Shown: positions 1 to 9,095, numbered from the stretch's first letter. The stretch: DNA of 64,000 nucleotides from Chlorogloeopsis sp. ULAP01 (GCF_030381805.1 NZ_JAUDRH010000005.1:248001-312000); one strand, 5' to 3'. The notes: generated from the sequence alone by a model not told the origin. A program made the numbers and translations.

Positions 1-158
1 GCTATCACCAAAATGACACCAGAAAATAATCGTTCTGCTGGATTCATGTCTTTGTCTTGTCGAAAGAACTCCAGCCAGTTAGTAAAGAAACAGTAAGTCA
101 TTACTAAGTAAATTATGATAGCTATGTAAAAGAGAATATTTTGCTCGATTATATTCAT
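1..158 (-). CDS. Partial small membrane protein running off the left edge
   Basis: An open frame enters from the left edge on the minus strand and begins at the ATG whose first base is 158. Fifty-two codons are visible and no stop is reached. The protein starts MNIIEQNILFYIAIIIYLVM, a single membrane-type hydrophobic segment (about residues 8-25). A polar stretch follows (NWLEFFRQDKDMNPAERL), then the beginning of a second hydrophobic stretch (SGVILVI). I do not recognise a named family. It is divergent from purU, and the 198-bp AT-rich spacer between them presumably holds both promoters. The reading frame is convincing because it combines a clean start, a hydrophobic core and no stop, but the remainder lies outside the window. 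Confidence 0.6.
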   Translation of the reverse strand, partial: MNIIEQNILFYIAIIIYLVMTYCFFTNWLEFFRQDKDMNPAERLFSGVILVI

Positions 159-356
159 AATTATAGTTATATTCTCTATTTCAAATGATTTGTTGCTCGA
201 TTAATTATAATAATTCAACACTAACTTAGTGACTACTACACAGTTTTTCTAACAACAAAAAAACTTTCAAACAAAATATACTAATTTTGCTATCTTAATT
301 AAGCTTAAATTTAGCTATCCTTGGTGACATCAATCTTTCGATATACTAATGTTCTT

Positions 357-1211
357 ATGACAAGTCCAACAGCCACCCTATTAATCTCTTGCCCCGATCA
401 ACGGGGACTAGTAGCGAAATTTGCTAACTTTATCTATTCTAATGGCGGCAATATTATTCATGCAGATCAACATACAGATTTTGCAGCAGGCTTGTTTCTG
501 ACGCGTATTGAATGGCAATTAGCAGGGTTTAACTTGCCCCGTGAGTTGATCGCACCTGCATTTAATGCGATCGCTCAACCATTACAGGCTCAATGGGAAC
601 TTCATTTTTCCGACACTGTTCCTCGGATTGCGATTTGGGTTAGTCAGCAAGACCATTGTCTGCTAGATTTGATTTGGCGCAATCGTGCCAAAGAATTTAC
701 TGCTGAGATTCCCCTTATTATCAGTAACCATCCCCACCTGAGAGAGATGGCGGAGCAGTTTGGTATTGACTACCACCATATTCCGATTACAAAGGAGAAC
801 AAAATAGAACAAGAAGCCAAACAATTAGAATTATTGCAGCAGTACAAAATTGATTTAGTTGTATTGGCAAAATATATGCAAATTTTAAGTGCTGATTTTA
901 TTATTAAATTTCCGCAAATTATCAATATTCACCACTCATTTTTACCAGCATTTGTAGGTGCAAATCCTTATCATAAAGCCTTTGAACGTGGCGTGAAAAT
1001 TATTGGTGCAACGGCACATTATGTAACTTCTGATTTAGATGCGGGGCCAATTATTGAACAAGATGTAGTGCGAGTTAGCCACCGCGATGAAGTTGAAGAT
1101 TTGATTAGAAAAGGTAAGGATTTAGAGAGAGTTGTATTGGCAAGGGCAGTGCGTTTGCATTTACAGAATCGTGTGTTGGTGTATAGGAATCGTACAGTAG
1201 TATTTGAGTGA
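357..1211 (+). CDS. purU: Formyltetrahydrofolate deformylase PurU
   Basis: Hydrolyses 10-formyltetrahydrofolate to formate and tetrahydrofolate in the cytoplasm, supplying formate for purine synthesis and balancing one-carbon pools. The protein is 284 aa, normal for the family. An N-terminal ACT domain (LLISCPDQRGLVAKFANF, about residues 7-85) precedes a formyltransferase-like domain (about 90-280). The catalytic signature is visible: INIHHSFLPAF followed by TAHYVTSDLDAGPIIEQD, giving the Asn, His and Asp of the formyl-transferase fold. The frame is open upstream from a TTG at 321, but I chose the ATG at 357 because the ACT domain begins directly after it and the extra twelve residues resemble nothing in the family. 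It is a single gene; the downstream spacer carries only repeats. Confidence 0.93.
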   Translation: MTSPTATLLISCPDQRGLVAKFANFIYSNGGNIIHADQHTDFAAGLFLTRIEWQLAGFNLPRELIAPAFNAIAQPLQAQWELHFSDTVPRIAIWVSQQDHCLLDLIWRNRAKEFTAEIPLIISNHPHLREMAEQFGIDYHHIPITKENKIEQEAKQLELLQQYKIDLVVLAKYMQILSADFIIKFPQIINIHHSFLPAFVGANPYHKAFERGVKIIGATAHYVTSDLDAGPIIEQDVVRVSHRDEVEDLIRKGKDLERVVLARAVRLHLQNRVLVYRNRTVVFE

Positions 1212-1654
1212 TTGATCAAGAAGCAGCACCTCACCCCTAAAACGCCTGGTACTTCAGTTCCAGGCTTATAGCTGAAGTCCGTTTTAACGGACTGAAATTT
1301 TTACCTAGTCAGTTTTAACTAACTTTAGCTTTGCAGCCTTTGAAATTTATTTCTTGGCGGGCAAGAGCGTGGATGGAAGACATGAGACAGACATCTTATC
1401 AAAATTCAATCATGTAATATCAATTTGACAACTTATCCTTGGAATGATCTGGCAAAGAGCAATCAACTACAGATTAGCGATCGCTCAATCAGCAGAAATC
1501 AAAAATTAAGAAATACTTGTGATGTCAAAACTATAGACGGCTTATCATAAGCATTTCTTTTGGGTAATGCTGAGTAACTTCCTTGCGCGACATTGGCAGC
1601 GATCGTTTTTTGAAGAGTGTGTGCAGTTGTTCCTGTCCTGCCTTATTAAAGGCT
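1212..1654. other. 443-bp spacer with a hairpin repeat between purU and the WD40 gene
   Basis: No convincing gene. From about 1245 to 1345 it holds a cyanobacterial intergenic repeat with short inverted parts (AGTCCGTTTTAACGGACT at about 1275-1292). The rest is AT-rich with two GCGATCG-type sites. Both flanking genes are transcribed toward this spacer, so the hairpin could act as a shared terminator, but there is no clear T-tract. Confidence 0.5.
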
Positions 1655-2674
1655 TTAATTTATTTGCGGCAATACAGTTGTTAGATCACAGCAAGTCCCA
1701 TTACTATGCCAAACTTTGATGCTGTCACCAGACGCATGGCTGATAATAATTTTTCCATCTAGGCTGATTGTGAGATAGTCAATCCTAGACTGATGCCCAT
1801 CAAGTACACAAAGCTGCTGCCTACTCTCCAAATCCCAAATTTCAATAGAGTTAATATTGCCAACCGCAAGCAGCGAACCATCGGGTGTCATCGCACTATG
1901 AGGCATACCCGAATGAGGTTCGCGCTGGCTAATCCCAAGTGTATAAAGTGTTTCCGTTGTTTGTATATCCCAAATGCCAACTGTTGTTTGTTCATTAAGT
2001 TTGTCTCTTTGTGCCACGGCAGCAATAATTTGGCTATTTGGGCGAGTTGCAACTGCATCAAGCCAATGCCTACAAACACAATTGCCCAAGTGAAGGGAAG
2101 AACTTGTAGGTAAAGCATTAAATACGCTTATAACTTGCCCATTTTGCCAATCCCAAACTTGAGTTAGTAAATCAAATGTTTGAGCAGCCAAAATACTACC
2201 ATCTGGGCTAGGTAGTAGACAGCGAACTGGAAGATATACATTTGCAAATAGCAGAGTGCGGAGTAATTGTCCTGTTGAGAATTCAATAACATTAATTTCA
2301 ATCCTGGCATTGCTACTATGATGAGCTTTGCTCGTGGCTGAAAATAATACTTTTCCATCAGGAGAAAATGCTAAAGCACTGTTTTCTCCTTGAAAACAGA
2401 AGACTTCCTCTCCTGTCCAAAGGTCATAAGTTCTGAGATTACCATATCTGTCATTGCTAATAATGGTTTTCCAATCTGGATTTACCAAAGTATTAGAGTG
2501 ACCATACCGATCTCCGCGCAGTTCAAATGAATGATTAATATTCCCAGTTGTTAAATCCCAAACCTTCACAAGATTATGAAAACAGCCTACTAGAAGAATT
2601 CCATCTGGACTTAAGCTCAAGCTGTTTAAATATTCTTCATCAGGTTCATCAAAGGTATAAAGACATTGAAACAT
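1655..2674 (-). CDS. WD40 repeat protein
   Basis: A 339-aa protein made almost entirely of WD40 blades, expected to fold as a single beta-propeller scaffold for protein-protein contacts. Several blades are legible: SPDGILLVGCFHNLVKVWDL near the N-terminus, SPDGKVLFSATSK, SPDGSILAAQTFDLLTQVWDW, a blade ending VGIWDIQ, TPDGSLLAVGNINSIEIWDL, and a last blade ending DGKIIISHASGDSIKVWHSN. There is no kinase, NACHT or protease domain attached, unlike many cyanobacterial WD40 proteins, and no signal peptide. The partner and role cannot be inferred from the sequence. It stands alone, convergent with purU and divergent from the broken small gene at 2784. Confidence 0.85.
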   Translation of the reverse strand: MFQCLYTFDEPDEEYLNSLSLSPDGILLVGCFHNLVKVWDLTTGNINHSFELRGDRYGHSNTLVNPDWKTIISNDRYGNLRTYDLWTGEEVFCFQGENSALAFSPDGKVLFSATSKAHHSSNARIEINVIEFSTGQLLRTLLFANVYLPVRCLLPSPDGSILAAQTFDLLTQVWDWQNGQVISVFNALPTSSSLHLGNCVCRHWLDAVATRPNSQIIAAVAQRDKLNEQTTVGIWDIQTTETLYTLGISQREPHSGMPHSAMTPDGSLLAVGNINSIEIWDLESRQQLCVLDGHQSRIDYLTISLDGKIIISHASGDSIKVWHSNGTCCDLTTVLPQIN

Positions 2675-2783
2675 AAACAGCTTTTATTAAGGAGCGATCG
2701 CCCAGCCAAAAGTCGTGTAATGTGGGGAAGATTTTACACGCAAAACATATACAAAATTTCAACTCGAACAATTACAATCAACA

Positions 2784-3206
2784 GTGTTAATAATTAATAA
2801 TTTTTTAACAAATCCTCTAGAGAATAATTTAGCAGTTATGCTTGATGATACTTCTATTGGTTACATTATATTGATTATTACTTTATTCTGCGGACTATTA
2901 ACATTGCTAGTAGCCTCAGCAGGTTTATTTATCACTTGTCATTTTGATAAAGAAACAAACACTGTAAAACTTAGCCGTTACAGGTGGTTTTGAATATTAG
3001 GAAAAACCGTTTTTCAATATTCTTTAAATGAAATTACTGCTGTTAAACTTGAAAAGATTGATACCAGTATAGACGAACACTTTTTTCAGGTTCTTCTAGT
3101 ATTAGAATCGGGTGAAAATCTACAATTAACTCCCAATTATACCCCAAAACATATAAATGCAGATTTTATATTTAGAGTAACTAAAAATTTTCTGGATTTG
3201 AAATAA
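2784..3206 (+). pseudogene. Small membrane-anchored gene split by one in-frame TGA
   Basis: From a GTG at 2784 (alternative ATG at 2838) the frame encodes a hydrophobic segment (IGYIILIITLFCGLLTLLVA) and a cytoplasmic start ending LSRYRWF, then meets TGA at 2991-2993. The same frame continues without another stop to TAA at 3206: ILGKTVFQYSLNEITAVKLE, then a segment with VLLVLESGENLQLTPNY and finally FIFRVTKNFLDLK. The two parts read as one 140-residue protein with a membrane anchor and a small beta-rich domain, a layout I associate with cyanobacterial hypothetical proteins. A TGG (Trp) to TGA change would explain the lesion. It could be a recent pseudogene or a sequencing error. No function is known to me. 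Confidence 0.65.
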
Positions 3207-3939
3207 AATTCTTAAAATACAACATTTTCCAGGTGCGACCGAGCAATAGAGATGCCCAGCATTGGCTCAATGCTTTTCCACTCTGCTAGCCTCGGCTTCG
3301 CAAGAAAGGTGCGGAATCGAGCCTCGCAAGCTAGGAAGCCAGGGAAACTGGCGACTTCTTTGGGTATCGAGTATTGGGTACTAGGTTCCTAATCCCTAGT
3401 CCCCAATCCCCAGTTTCTCTTTTGTTCTGCATCCTGACTTCGCGATAAACCCCACGAACGCACAACCCCTAAAGCAAAATTCACCGTGTAGGGTTCCTCC
3501 AACGATTGCTGAGAATGGCTTTGATGATACCCAGATAGCAACGCAGAGAGTGCAATTGTGTGGAATTAGGACGATAGATAAAGTTGCCTTGTTTTTCAAA
3601 AAGTGGTGCTTCTGCGATCGCCTGATCATCTAAATTCTCTCTAGTAGCCAGTAGGGTGGGTTAGGCGCAAGCCGTAACCCACCGTAAATTTTGAACTATA
3701 ACGAAGCTTATCTTCTCAGCGTGCCGTGGATAGCATTTTTCAGATGAAATCAGATGAGGGGTGATATCCCTTATTTCATGAAATCATGACAAGACAGCAA
3801 ATTCTCGATCGAGATTGTGAGATATTCTGGAATAGTTGAGAACTTTATCGCAAGAAATCTTCTATTTCAATTGCTGTTAGGGATTTGAATCCTGATTCTG
3901 AATGTATTTTACACCTATTTACGGATCATTTTAGTGACG
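3207..3939. other. 733-bp spacer with repeats and possible gene remnants
   Basis: Contains a GC-rich modular repeat (about 3285-3360), a low-complexity CCTAATCCC/CCAATCCCC repeat (about 3375-3420), a stretch on the minus strand (about 3640-3400) reading like a decayed coding region in two frames (pieces EAPLFEKQGNFIYRPN and LEEPYTVNFALGVVRSW), a hairpin at 3655-3683, and at 3786-3936 a frame (MTRQQILDRDCEIFWNS, TGA, ELYRKKSSISIAVRDLNPD) that looks like another broken small gene. None is recognised. The aminotransferase promoter should lie near the right end. Confidence 0.4.
3655..3683. repeat. Hairpin repeat, copy 1 (GGTGGGTT...AACCCACC)
   Basis: An 8-bp perfect inverted repeat, GGTGGGTT and AACCCACC, encloses the 13-nt loop AGGCGCAAGCCGT. 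A near-identical 29-bp element is at 5135-5163, so the two copies bracket the aminotransferase gene. This type of hairpin is dispersed in cyanobacterial genomes. Confidence 0.75.
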
Positions 3940-5106
3940 ATGAAGCTGGCAGGAAGAGTAAGTCAAGTGACACCTTCTATAACCTTAGCCATCGCAGCGA
4001 AAGCTAAGGCAATGAAGGCAGAAGGAATTGATGTTTGTAGTTTTAGTGCTGGTGAACCAGATTTCGATACTCCGGCGCACATCAAAGCCGCAGCCCAAAA
4101 GGCTTTACAGGAAGGGAAAACCAAGTACGGGCCAGCTTCTGGAGAACCAAAACTGAGAGAAGCGATCGCCAAAAAACTAAGAACCGATAATGGTCTGAAT
4201 TATAAAGCAGAAAATGTCATTGTTACTAATGGTGGCAAACATTCTCTGTTCAATTTGATGCTGGCAGCAATTGAACCAGGTGATGAGGTAATTATTCCTG
4301 CTCCTTATTGGTTAAGCTATCCTGAAATGGTGACGCTAGCAGGTGGTACTTCTGTAATTGTTCCTACAGATGCCTCTACAGGATATAAAATTACTCCTGA
4401 CCAATTGCGAAAGTCAATTACTCCCAAGACAAAGTTATTTATCCTCAACTCGCCGTCTAACCCTACGGGCATGGTGTATACGCCAGAAGAAATTAAGGCA
4501 CTGGCGGAAGTAGTAGTGGAAGCAGATATTTTGGTTGTATCTGACGAGATTTACGAAAAGATTCTCTATGACGGCGCAAAACACGTGACAATTGGTTCCT
4601 TGGGAGACGAAATATTTGCTCGCACAATTATTAGCAACGGTTTTGCCAAAGCTTACTCGATGACGGGCTGGCGTATAGGTTATTTAGCAGGGCCAATTGA
4701 TGTAATTAAAGCTACAATTACCATCCAAAGCCACAGCACTTCCAATGTATGCACCTTTGCCCAATATGGTGCGATCGCTGCTTTAGAAGATTCTCAAGAC
4801 TGTGTCGAAGAAATGCGCCAAGCGTTTGCTAAACGCCGTCAGGTCATGCTAGAAAGGCTCAATGCTATTCCAGGATTGAGTTGTCCTCAACCAGATGGCG
4901 CGTTTTATCTGTTCCCCGACATCAGTAAAACGGGACTTAAATCTCTAGATTTTTGTGATGCTTTACTAGGAGAACAGCAAGTTGCAGTCATTCCTGGTAT
5001 TGCTTTTGGTGCAGATGACAACATTCGCCTCTCCTACGCAACCGATTTAGCAACTATTGAAAAGGGGATGGATAGGTTAGAGAAATTTGTCAAGTCGCGG
5101 ATTTAG
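3940..5106 (+). CDS. aspC: Class I pyridoxal-phosphate aminotransferase (aspartate aminotransferase type)
   Basis: Transfers an amino group between amino acids and 2-oxo acids, most likely aspartate/2-oxoglutarate or prephenate in the cytoplasm. At 388 aa from the ATG at 3940 it matches fold-type I, subgroup Ib enzymes. Visible motifs are SFSAGEPDFDTP near the N-terminus, NSPSNPTGMVY with the Asn that contacts the cofactor ring, VSDEIYEKILYDG with the Asp and Tyr, and NGFAKAYSMTGWRIGYLAGP with the Schiff-base lysine (Lys237). The C-terminal region NIRLSYATD supplies the substrate-carboxylate arginine. A GTG six bases upstream (3934) is an alternative start. It stands alone, bracketed by two copies of the same hairpin repeat. 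Exact amino-donor specificity cannot be read from sequence. Confidence 0.92.
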   Translation: MKLAGRVSQVTPSITLAIAAKAKAMKAEGIDVCSFSAGEPDFDTPAHIKAAAQKALQEGKTKYGPASGEPKLREAIAKKLRTDNGLNYKAENVIVTNGGKHSLFNLMLAAIEPGDEVIIPAPYWLSYPEMVTLAGGTSVIVPTDASTGYKITPDQLRKSITPKTKLFILNSPSNPTGMVYTPEEIKALAEVVVEADILVVSDEIYEKILYDGAKHVTIGSLGDEIFARTIISNGFAKAYSMTGWRIGYLAGPIDVIKATITIQSHSTSNVCTFAQYGAIAALEDSQDCVEEMRQAFAKRRQVMLERLNAIPGLSCPQPDGAFYLFPDISKTGLKSLDFCDALLGEQQVAVIPGIAFGADDNIRLSYATDLATIEKGMDRLEKFVKSRI

Positions 5107-5422
5107 GTAAGAGACAAGTTTTGTTTATCTGTGGGGTGGGTTGGGCGCAAGCCTAAACCCACCATTTATCGATTCATCTGAAGGGCGATCGCATTCACAC
5201 GACAAAGTAATGAGAATATGGTGGAGTTAAGTTGATAGAAACCGCCGATACAGCCGTTTGAACCAGACTTTATCGAGTATAAAAAATCTCTAAACGCTCA
5301 CTCATGCAATCAGAACAGCACTTTTGTTAAATTTCCTCACAATTTCCTCAACTGTTTCTTTTAACCTACCATCTGGATTTATAAGCTTTACAAGGGTTTC
5401 CTGATTAAGGAATTTCAGCCAT
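5107..5422. other. 316-bp spacer upstream of the acyl-CoA synthetase gene
   Basis: Begins with the second hairpin repeat (5135-5163), then a GGCGATCGC site and AT-rich sequence expected to contain the promoter of the next gene. No small coding frame stands out. Confidence 0.5.
5135..5163. repeat. Hairpin repeat, copy 2 (GGTGGGTT...AACCCACC)
   Basis: Same 8-bp arms as the copy at 3655-3683, with loop GGGCGCAAGCCTA. It lies 28 bp after the aminotransferase stop and could form a terminator stem, though no U-run follows. Confidence 0.75.
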
Positions 5423-8191
5423 ATGCAATCGGGCAGTAAGTTTAAAACCGATCTCACCTACGATATTCTACGTTCCGAGCGTCAACCTCTCAGTTCTATT
5501 TTTTTACCGGAGACAGTTGCTATCATAGGTGCGAGCGACTCGCCTGGAAGTGTAGGACGTACCTTGCTGTGGAACTTAATCAGCAACCCCTTCGGTGGCA
5601 CAGTATTTCCCGTAAATCCCAAACACCACAGTGTAATGGGTATTAAAGCTTACAAAAATATTGCAGAAGTACCAGAACCTGTAGATTTGGCAGTGATAGC
5701 CACACCCGCCTCAACAGTTCCTGGCATAGTGCGGCAGTGTGTAGAAGCTGGAGTAAAAAGTGCAGTCATCATTTCTGCTGGCTTTAAGGAAATTGGTGAA
5801 CCTGGAATACAACTAGAGCAACAAATTTTACAGGAAGCTCGCAAAGGTAAACTCAGAATTATCGGCCCTAATTGTTTGGGGGTAATGAATCCTCATACGG
5901 GACTGAATGCAACTTTTGCTAGCGCGATCGCCCGTCCGGGTAGGGTAGGCTTTATCAGTCAGAGTGGCGCACTCTGCACATCTATTTTGGACTGGAGCTT
6001 GCGAGAAAATGTTGGTTTTAGTGCTTTTGTGTCTATTGGCTCAATGCTGGATGTGGGTTGGGGCGATTTAATTTACTATCTTGGTGACGATCCACGTACT
6101 AGCAGTATAGTTATTTACATGGAGTCCATAGGAGATGCACGCTCATTTCTATCTGCGGCTCGTGAGGTAGCACTAACTAAGCCCATTATTATCATTAAAG
6201 GAGGTCGAACAGAGGCAGCTGCTAAAGCCTCGGCTTCTCATACAGGGGCGCTCACCGGCAGTGATGAAGTACTGGATGCTGCTTTTCGGCGTAGTGGGGT
6301 GTTGAGAGTCACTAGAATTTCTGAATTGTTTAACATGGCAGAGGTGCTGGCAAAACAGCCTCGTCCCAAAGGCCCACGCTTAACTATTATCACCAATGCA
6401 GGTGGGCCGGGTGTATTGGCAACTGATTGTCTGATTAGCACAGGTGGAGAACTGGCAGAACTTTCTACAGATACGATTGCCGCAGGTAATGAATTTTTGC
6501 CTCCTTATTGGAGTCGCAGTAATCCAATCGACATTTTGGGAGATGCCGAGCCAGAACGCTATGCCAAAACTCTAGAAATTGCTGCCAAAGATCCTCATAG
6601 CGATGGTTTTTTGGTGATTCTCACACCCCAAGCAATGACTGATCCTACCCAAACTGCTGAACGGCTAAAATCTTGTGTAGAGGCGCTTCATGATACATCA
6701 CTAAAAGGTAAACCGATCCTGGCAAGTTGGATGGGGGGAGCAGAGGTAATGGCAGGAGAAGCGATTCTCAATCGTGCTAGTATTTCCACTTATCCCTATC
6801 CAGATTCGGCAGCACGTGTATTTACTTATATGTGGCAGTACACATATAACTTACGTGGCATCTATGAAACTCCGGTGCTAGTAGAAAAATGGGATAAATT
6901 ACCTGATCGCAACTTTGCTGAAAAGTTAATAGCAATAGCCCGTCAGGCAGGGCGAACCATTCTCACAGAGATGGAATCAAAACAAATCCTAGAAGCCTAT
7001 GGTATTCCTACTGTGCAAGTCTGCGTGGCTGCCACAATAGATGAAGCCGTTGATTGTGCTAATTCCCTTGGTTATCCAGTAGTACTCAAACTTTTATCGA
7101 AGACAATTACCCATAAAACTGATGTTGGAGGCGTGCAGTTAAATCTTATGGATGCCCAAGCTGTGCGCTGGGCTTACCACGCTATTGAATCTTCTGTAAG
7201 AGAAAAAGTAGGGGCAGAACACTTTTTGGGAGTGACGGTACAGCAAATGTTAAACCTCAACGATGGCTACGAATTAATTGTCGGCAGTAGTCTCGATCCG
7301 CAGTTCGGCCCGGTATTATTGTTTGGTGCAGGGGGACAATTAGTGGAGGTATTTAAAGATAGAGCGATCGCACTCCCTCCCCTCAATACAACCTTGGCGC
7401 GGCGAATGATGGAACAAACTCGAATTTACAAGGCGCTTAAAGGTGTGAGGGGGCGTCTACCAGTGGATATTGCAGCTGTTGAACAACTACTGGTGAGATT
7501 TTCCCAACTGGTGGTGGAACAACGCTGGATCAAGGAAATTGATATTAATCCCCTGTTTGCTTCTACAATCAAATCCTCTGCTAGTTTAGTTGCCCTAGAT
7601 GCGCGAATTGTCCTTCACCCAACAAATGTAAAGGAAGAGGAACTGCCAAAAATAGCAATTCGCCCCTATCCAACGCAATATGTCACATCTTGGACGCTGA
7701 AAGATGGCACACAAGTTATCATCCGCCCTATTCGTCCTGAAGATGAGCCGCTAGCTGTAAAATTTCATAAAACGTTGTCGGAGCAAAGTATTTATTTTCG
7801 CTACTTCCATTTAGTTAAACTCAGTCAACGAATTGCTCACGAACGTCTGATGCGTCTGTGCTGCATTGACTACGATCGCGAAATGGCACTGGTTGCAGAA
7901 TATAAAAATCTAACTACAAATGAGCGTGAAATTATAGCTTTAGGCAGATTGACTAAATTGCATGGTTTGAGTGAGGCAGAATTTGCTTTGCTGGTTAGTG
8001 ACAAGTTTCAATACCAAGGATTGGGTACACAATTGCTAAGACTACTGCTGCAAGTAGGACAGGATGAACACATTAAGCGTATCACTGCCGATATTCTACC
8101 GGAGAATACAGCTATGCAAAGAACCTGCGAAAAGGCTGGCTTCCACCTGCATCGTATGCCAGATTTGGTAAAAGCAGAGATTGATTTGTGA
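5423..8191 (+). CDS. NDP-forming acyl-CoA synthetase fused to a GNAT acetyltransferase
   Basis: A 922-aa fusion. The order is a CoA-binding Rossmann domain (about residues 25-125, VAIIGASDSPGSVGRTLLWN), succinyl-CoA-ligase-like domains (about 150-300, GFISQSGALCTSILDW; and SHTGALTGSD), an ATP-grasp domain (about 500-715, LGYPVVLKLLSKTITHKTDV and KEIDINPLF), and a C-terminal GNAT domain (about 750-920, containing YQGLGTQLLRLLLQVG). This architecture belongs to ADP-forming acetate-CoA ligase/protein acetyltransferase (Pat/Pka-like) proteins. In characterised relatives the ligase half often lacks the active-site histidine and senses or binds acyl-CoA while the GNAT half acetylates protein lysines, for example on acetyl-CoA synthetase. 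Here SASHTGALTGSD is present, but I could not settle whether the catalytic histidine is kept. ATG 5423 follows TAAGGAAT by about ten bases. Monocistronic. Confidence 0.88.
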   Translation: MQSGSKFKTDLTYDILRSERQPLSSIFLPETVAIIGASDSPGSVGRTLLWNLISNPFGGTVFPVNPKHHSVMGIKAYKNIAEVPEPVDLAVIATPASTVPGIVRQCVEAGVKSAVIISAGFKEIGEPGIQLEQQILQEARKGKLRIIGPNCLGVMNPHTGLNATFASAIARPGRVGFISQSGALCTSILDWSLRENVGFSAFVSIGSMLDVGWGDLIYYLGDDPRTSSIVIYMESIGDARSFLSAAREVALTKPIIIIKGGRTEAAAKASASHTGALTGSDEVLDAAFRRSGVLRVTRISELFNMAEVLAKQPRPKGPRLTIITNAGGPGVLATDCLISTGGELAELSTDTIAAGNEFLPPYWSRSNPIDILGDAEPERYAKTLEIAAKDPHSDGFLVILTPQAMTDPTQTAERLKSCVEALHDTSLKGKPILASWMGGAEVMAGEAILNRASISTYPYPDSAARVFTYMWQYTYNLRGIYETPVLVEKWDKLPDRNFAEKLIAIARQAGRTILTEMESKQILEAYGIPTVQVCVAATIDEAVDCANSLGYPVVLKLLSKTITHKTDVGGVQLNLMDAQAVRWAYHAIESSVREKVGAEHFLGVTVQQMLNLNDGYELIVGSSLDPQFGPVLLFGAGGQLVEVFKDRAIALPPLNTTLARRMMEQTRIYKALKGVRGRLPVDIAAVEQLLVRFSQLVVEQRWIKEIDINPLFASTIKSSASLVALDARIVLHPTNVKEEELPKIAIRPYPTQYVTSWTLKDGTQVIIRPIRPEDEPLAVKFHKTLSEQSIYFRYFHLVKLSQRIAHERLMRLCCIDYDREMALVAEYKNLTTNEREIIALGRLTKLHGLSEAEFALLVSDKFQYQGLGTQLLRLLLQVGQDEHIKRITADILPENTAMQRTCEKAGFHLHRMPDLVKAEIDL

Positions 8192-8571
8192 TACCCACAA
8201 AAATTTTGCGATCGCCCTGATTTTGTTTGTCCTAATGATTGGGACTTATACTATTTCACGAAAAGGCTGATATGGATGTACCCCACCGCCTACGGCACCT
8301 CCCCTTACTAAGGGGAGGTTGGGAGGGGTTAAATATGAATCACTCAAAAAGTGAAATGGTATTACGCACGAGTTACGGAATAATAAACAGCAAAGGACAC
8401 TGAGGAAAGAGGATTTTAGAGGAGTTTTGCGTAAGTTCTATAGATGACGAGTGGTTGCAAAATTCTGTAAAGTGGGCAAAATGAAGCTAATCCCACTGGC
8501 ATATACTATTAGTAGATGAGTATTTACTCACAGGGAAGTGGCAAACACCGCCCCACTTCCTCTCCAAAGCA
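8192..8571. other. 380-bp spacer with a dispersed hairpin repeat
   Basis: Holds a perfect hairpin at 8297-8319 (ACCTCCCCTT, 3-nt loop, AAGGGGAGGT) within a longer C- and G-rich repeat (about 8283-8330). The remainder to 8571 is AT-rich with no gene that I can support. Confidence 0.55.
8297..8319. repeat. Perfect 10-bp hairpin in an intergenic repeat
   Basis: Arms ACCTCCCCTT and AAGGGGAGGT with loop ACT. A related C-rich sequence is at about 13505-13550, so this is a dispersed family. It sits downstream of the acyl-CoA synthetase gene and may double as its transcript end. Confidence 0.7.
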
Positions 8572-8901
8572 GTGAAAATGGGGTATGTAGCGGTTCAACG
8601 TCAAATGTATACTACCTATTTTGACGAGTACCAAAAGCAATTGAGCGAGTGGCAAAAGCAGTTTAGCGATTGGCAGAAAAAATTTTTAGATACCTGCCTG
8701 GAAAATTTGCCGAACATGCAACGAGAAGAAAATCTCTCAGAAGCTTTTAATAAATCTCTGGATTTCCAAGAAGAAATTGTGAAATCCTTTCTGGAAGCCC
8801 AAGAAAAAAATAACCGGATGATGCTAGACGCTCAAAAGAAATTTTGGGAAGACTATTTTGAAAGGATGCGGAAGAAGCCAACTGCTACTGCTAGTAGTTA
8901 G
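8572..8901 (+). CDS. Coiled-coil protein, possibly phasin-like
   Basis: A 109-aa (107 from the ATG at 8578), highly charged, Gln/Lys/Trp-rich protein without a signal peptide. Residues about 20-45 repeat a seven-residue unit: QKQLSEW, QKQFSDW, QKKFLDT. Later segments (DFQEEIVKSFLEAQEKNNRM and LDAQKKFWEDYFERMRK) continue the amphipathic helical pattern. This composition resembles phasins, which coat polyhydroxyalkanoate granules, and other granule- or membrane-surface helical proteins, but no phasin motif is certain. The GTG at 8572 and ATG at 8578 are both possible starts and neither has a strong ribosome-binding site. The next gene is a serine hydrolase on the same strand, 194 bp away. Confidence 0.65.
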   Translation: MKMGYVAVQRQMYTTYFDEYQKQLSEWQKQFSDWQKKFLDTCLENLPNMQREENLSEAFNKSLDFQEEIVKSFLEAQEKNNRMMLDAQKKFWEDYFERMRKKPTATASS

Positions 8902-9095
8902 GATTGCTGTTTTTTCTTAACCAAATATTTGCTCATTCATCTCAACCCTCAAGGGCGATCGCCCCTGGGGGTATATGCTGTATCTGGTACGCTCTTTTAT
9001 ACCAAATTGGCACGCGGGAGTCTGGTTTCAAAATTCTGGAATAGCCTATTAATTAATAGTTTTAATCCAAAATCCACGCATTGGTATGAGTCTTC

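Noticed and set aside
1793..2113. Plus-strand open frame of 106 codons over the WD40 gene
   Set aside because: It lies fully opposite the WD40 coding region and has no protein-like composition; only the minus-strand frame shows repeated blades.
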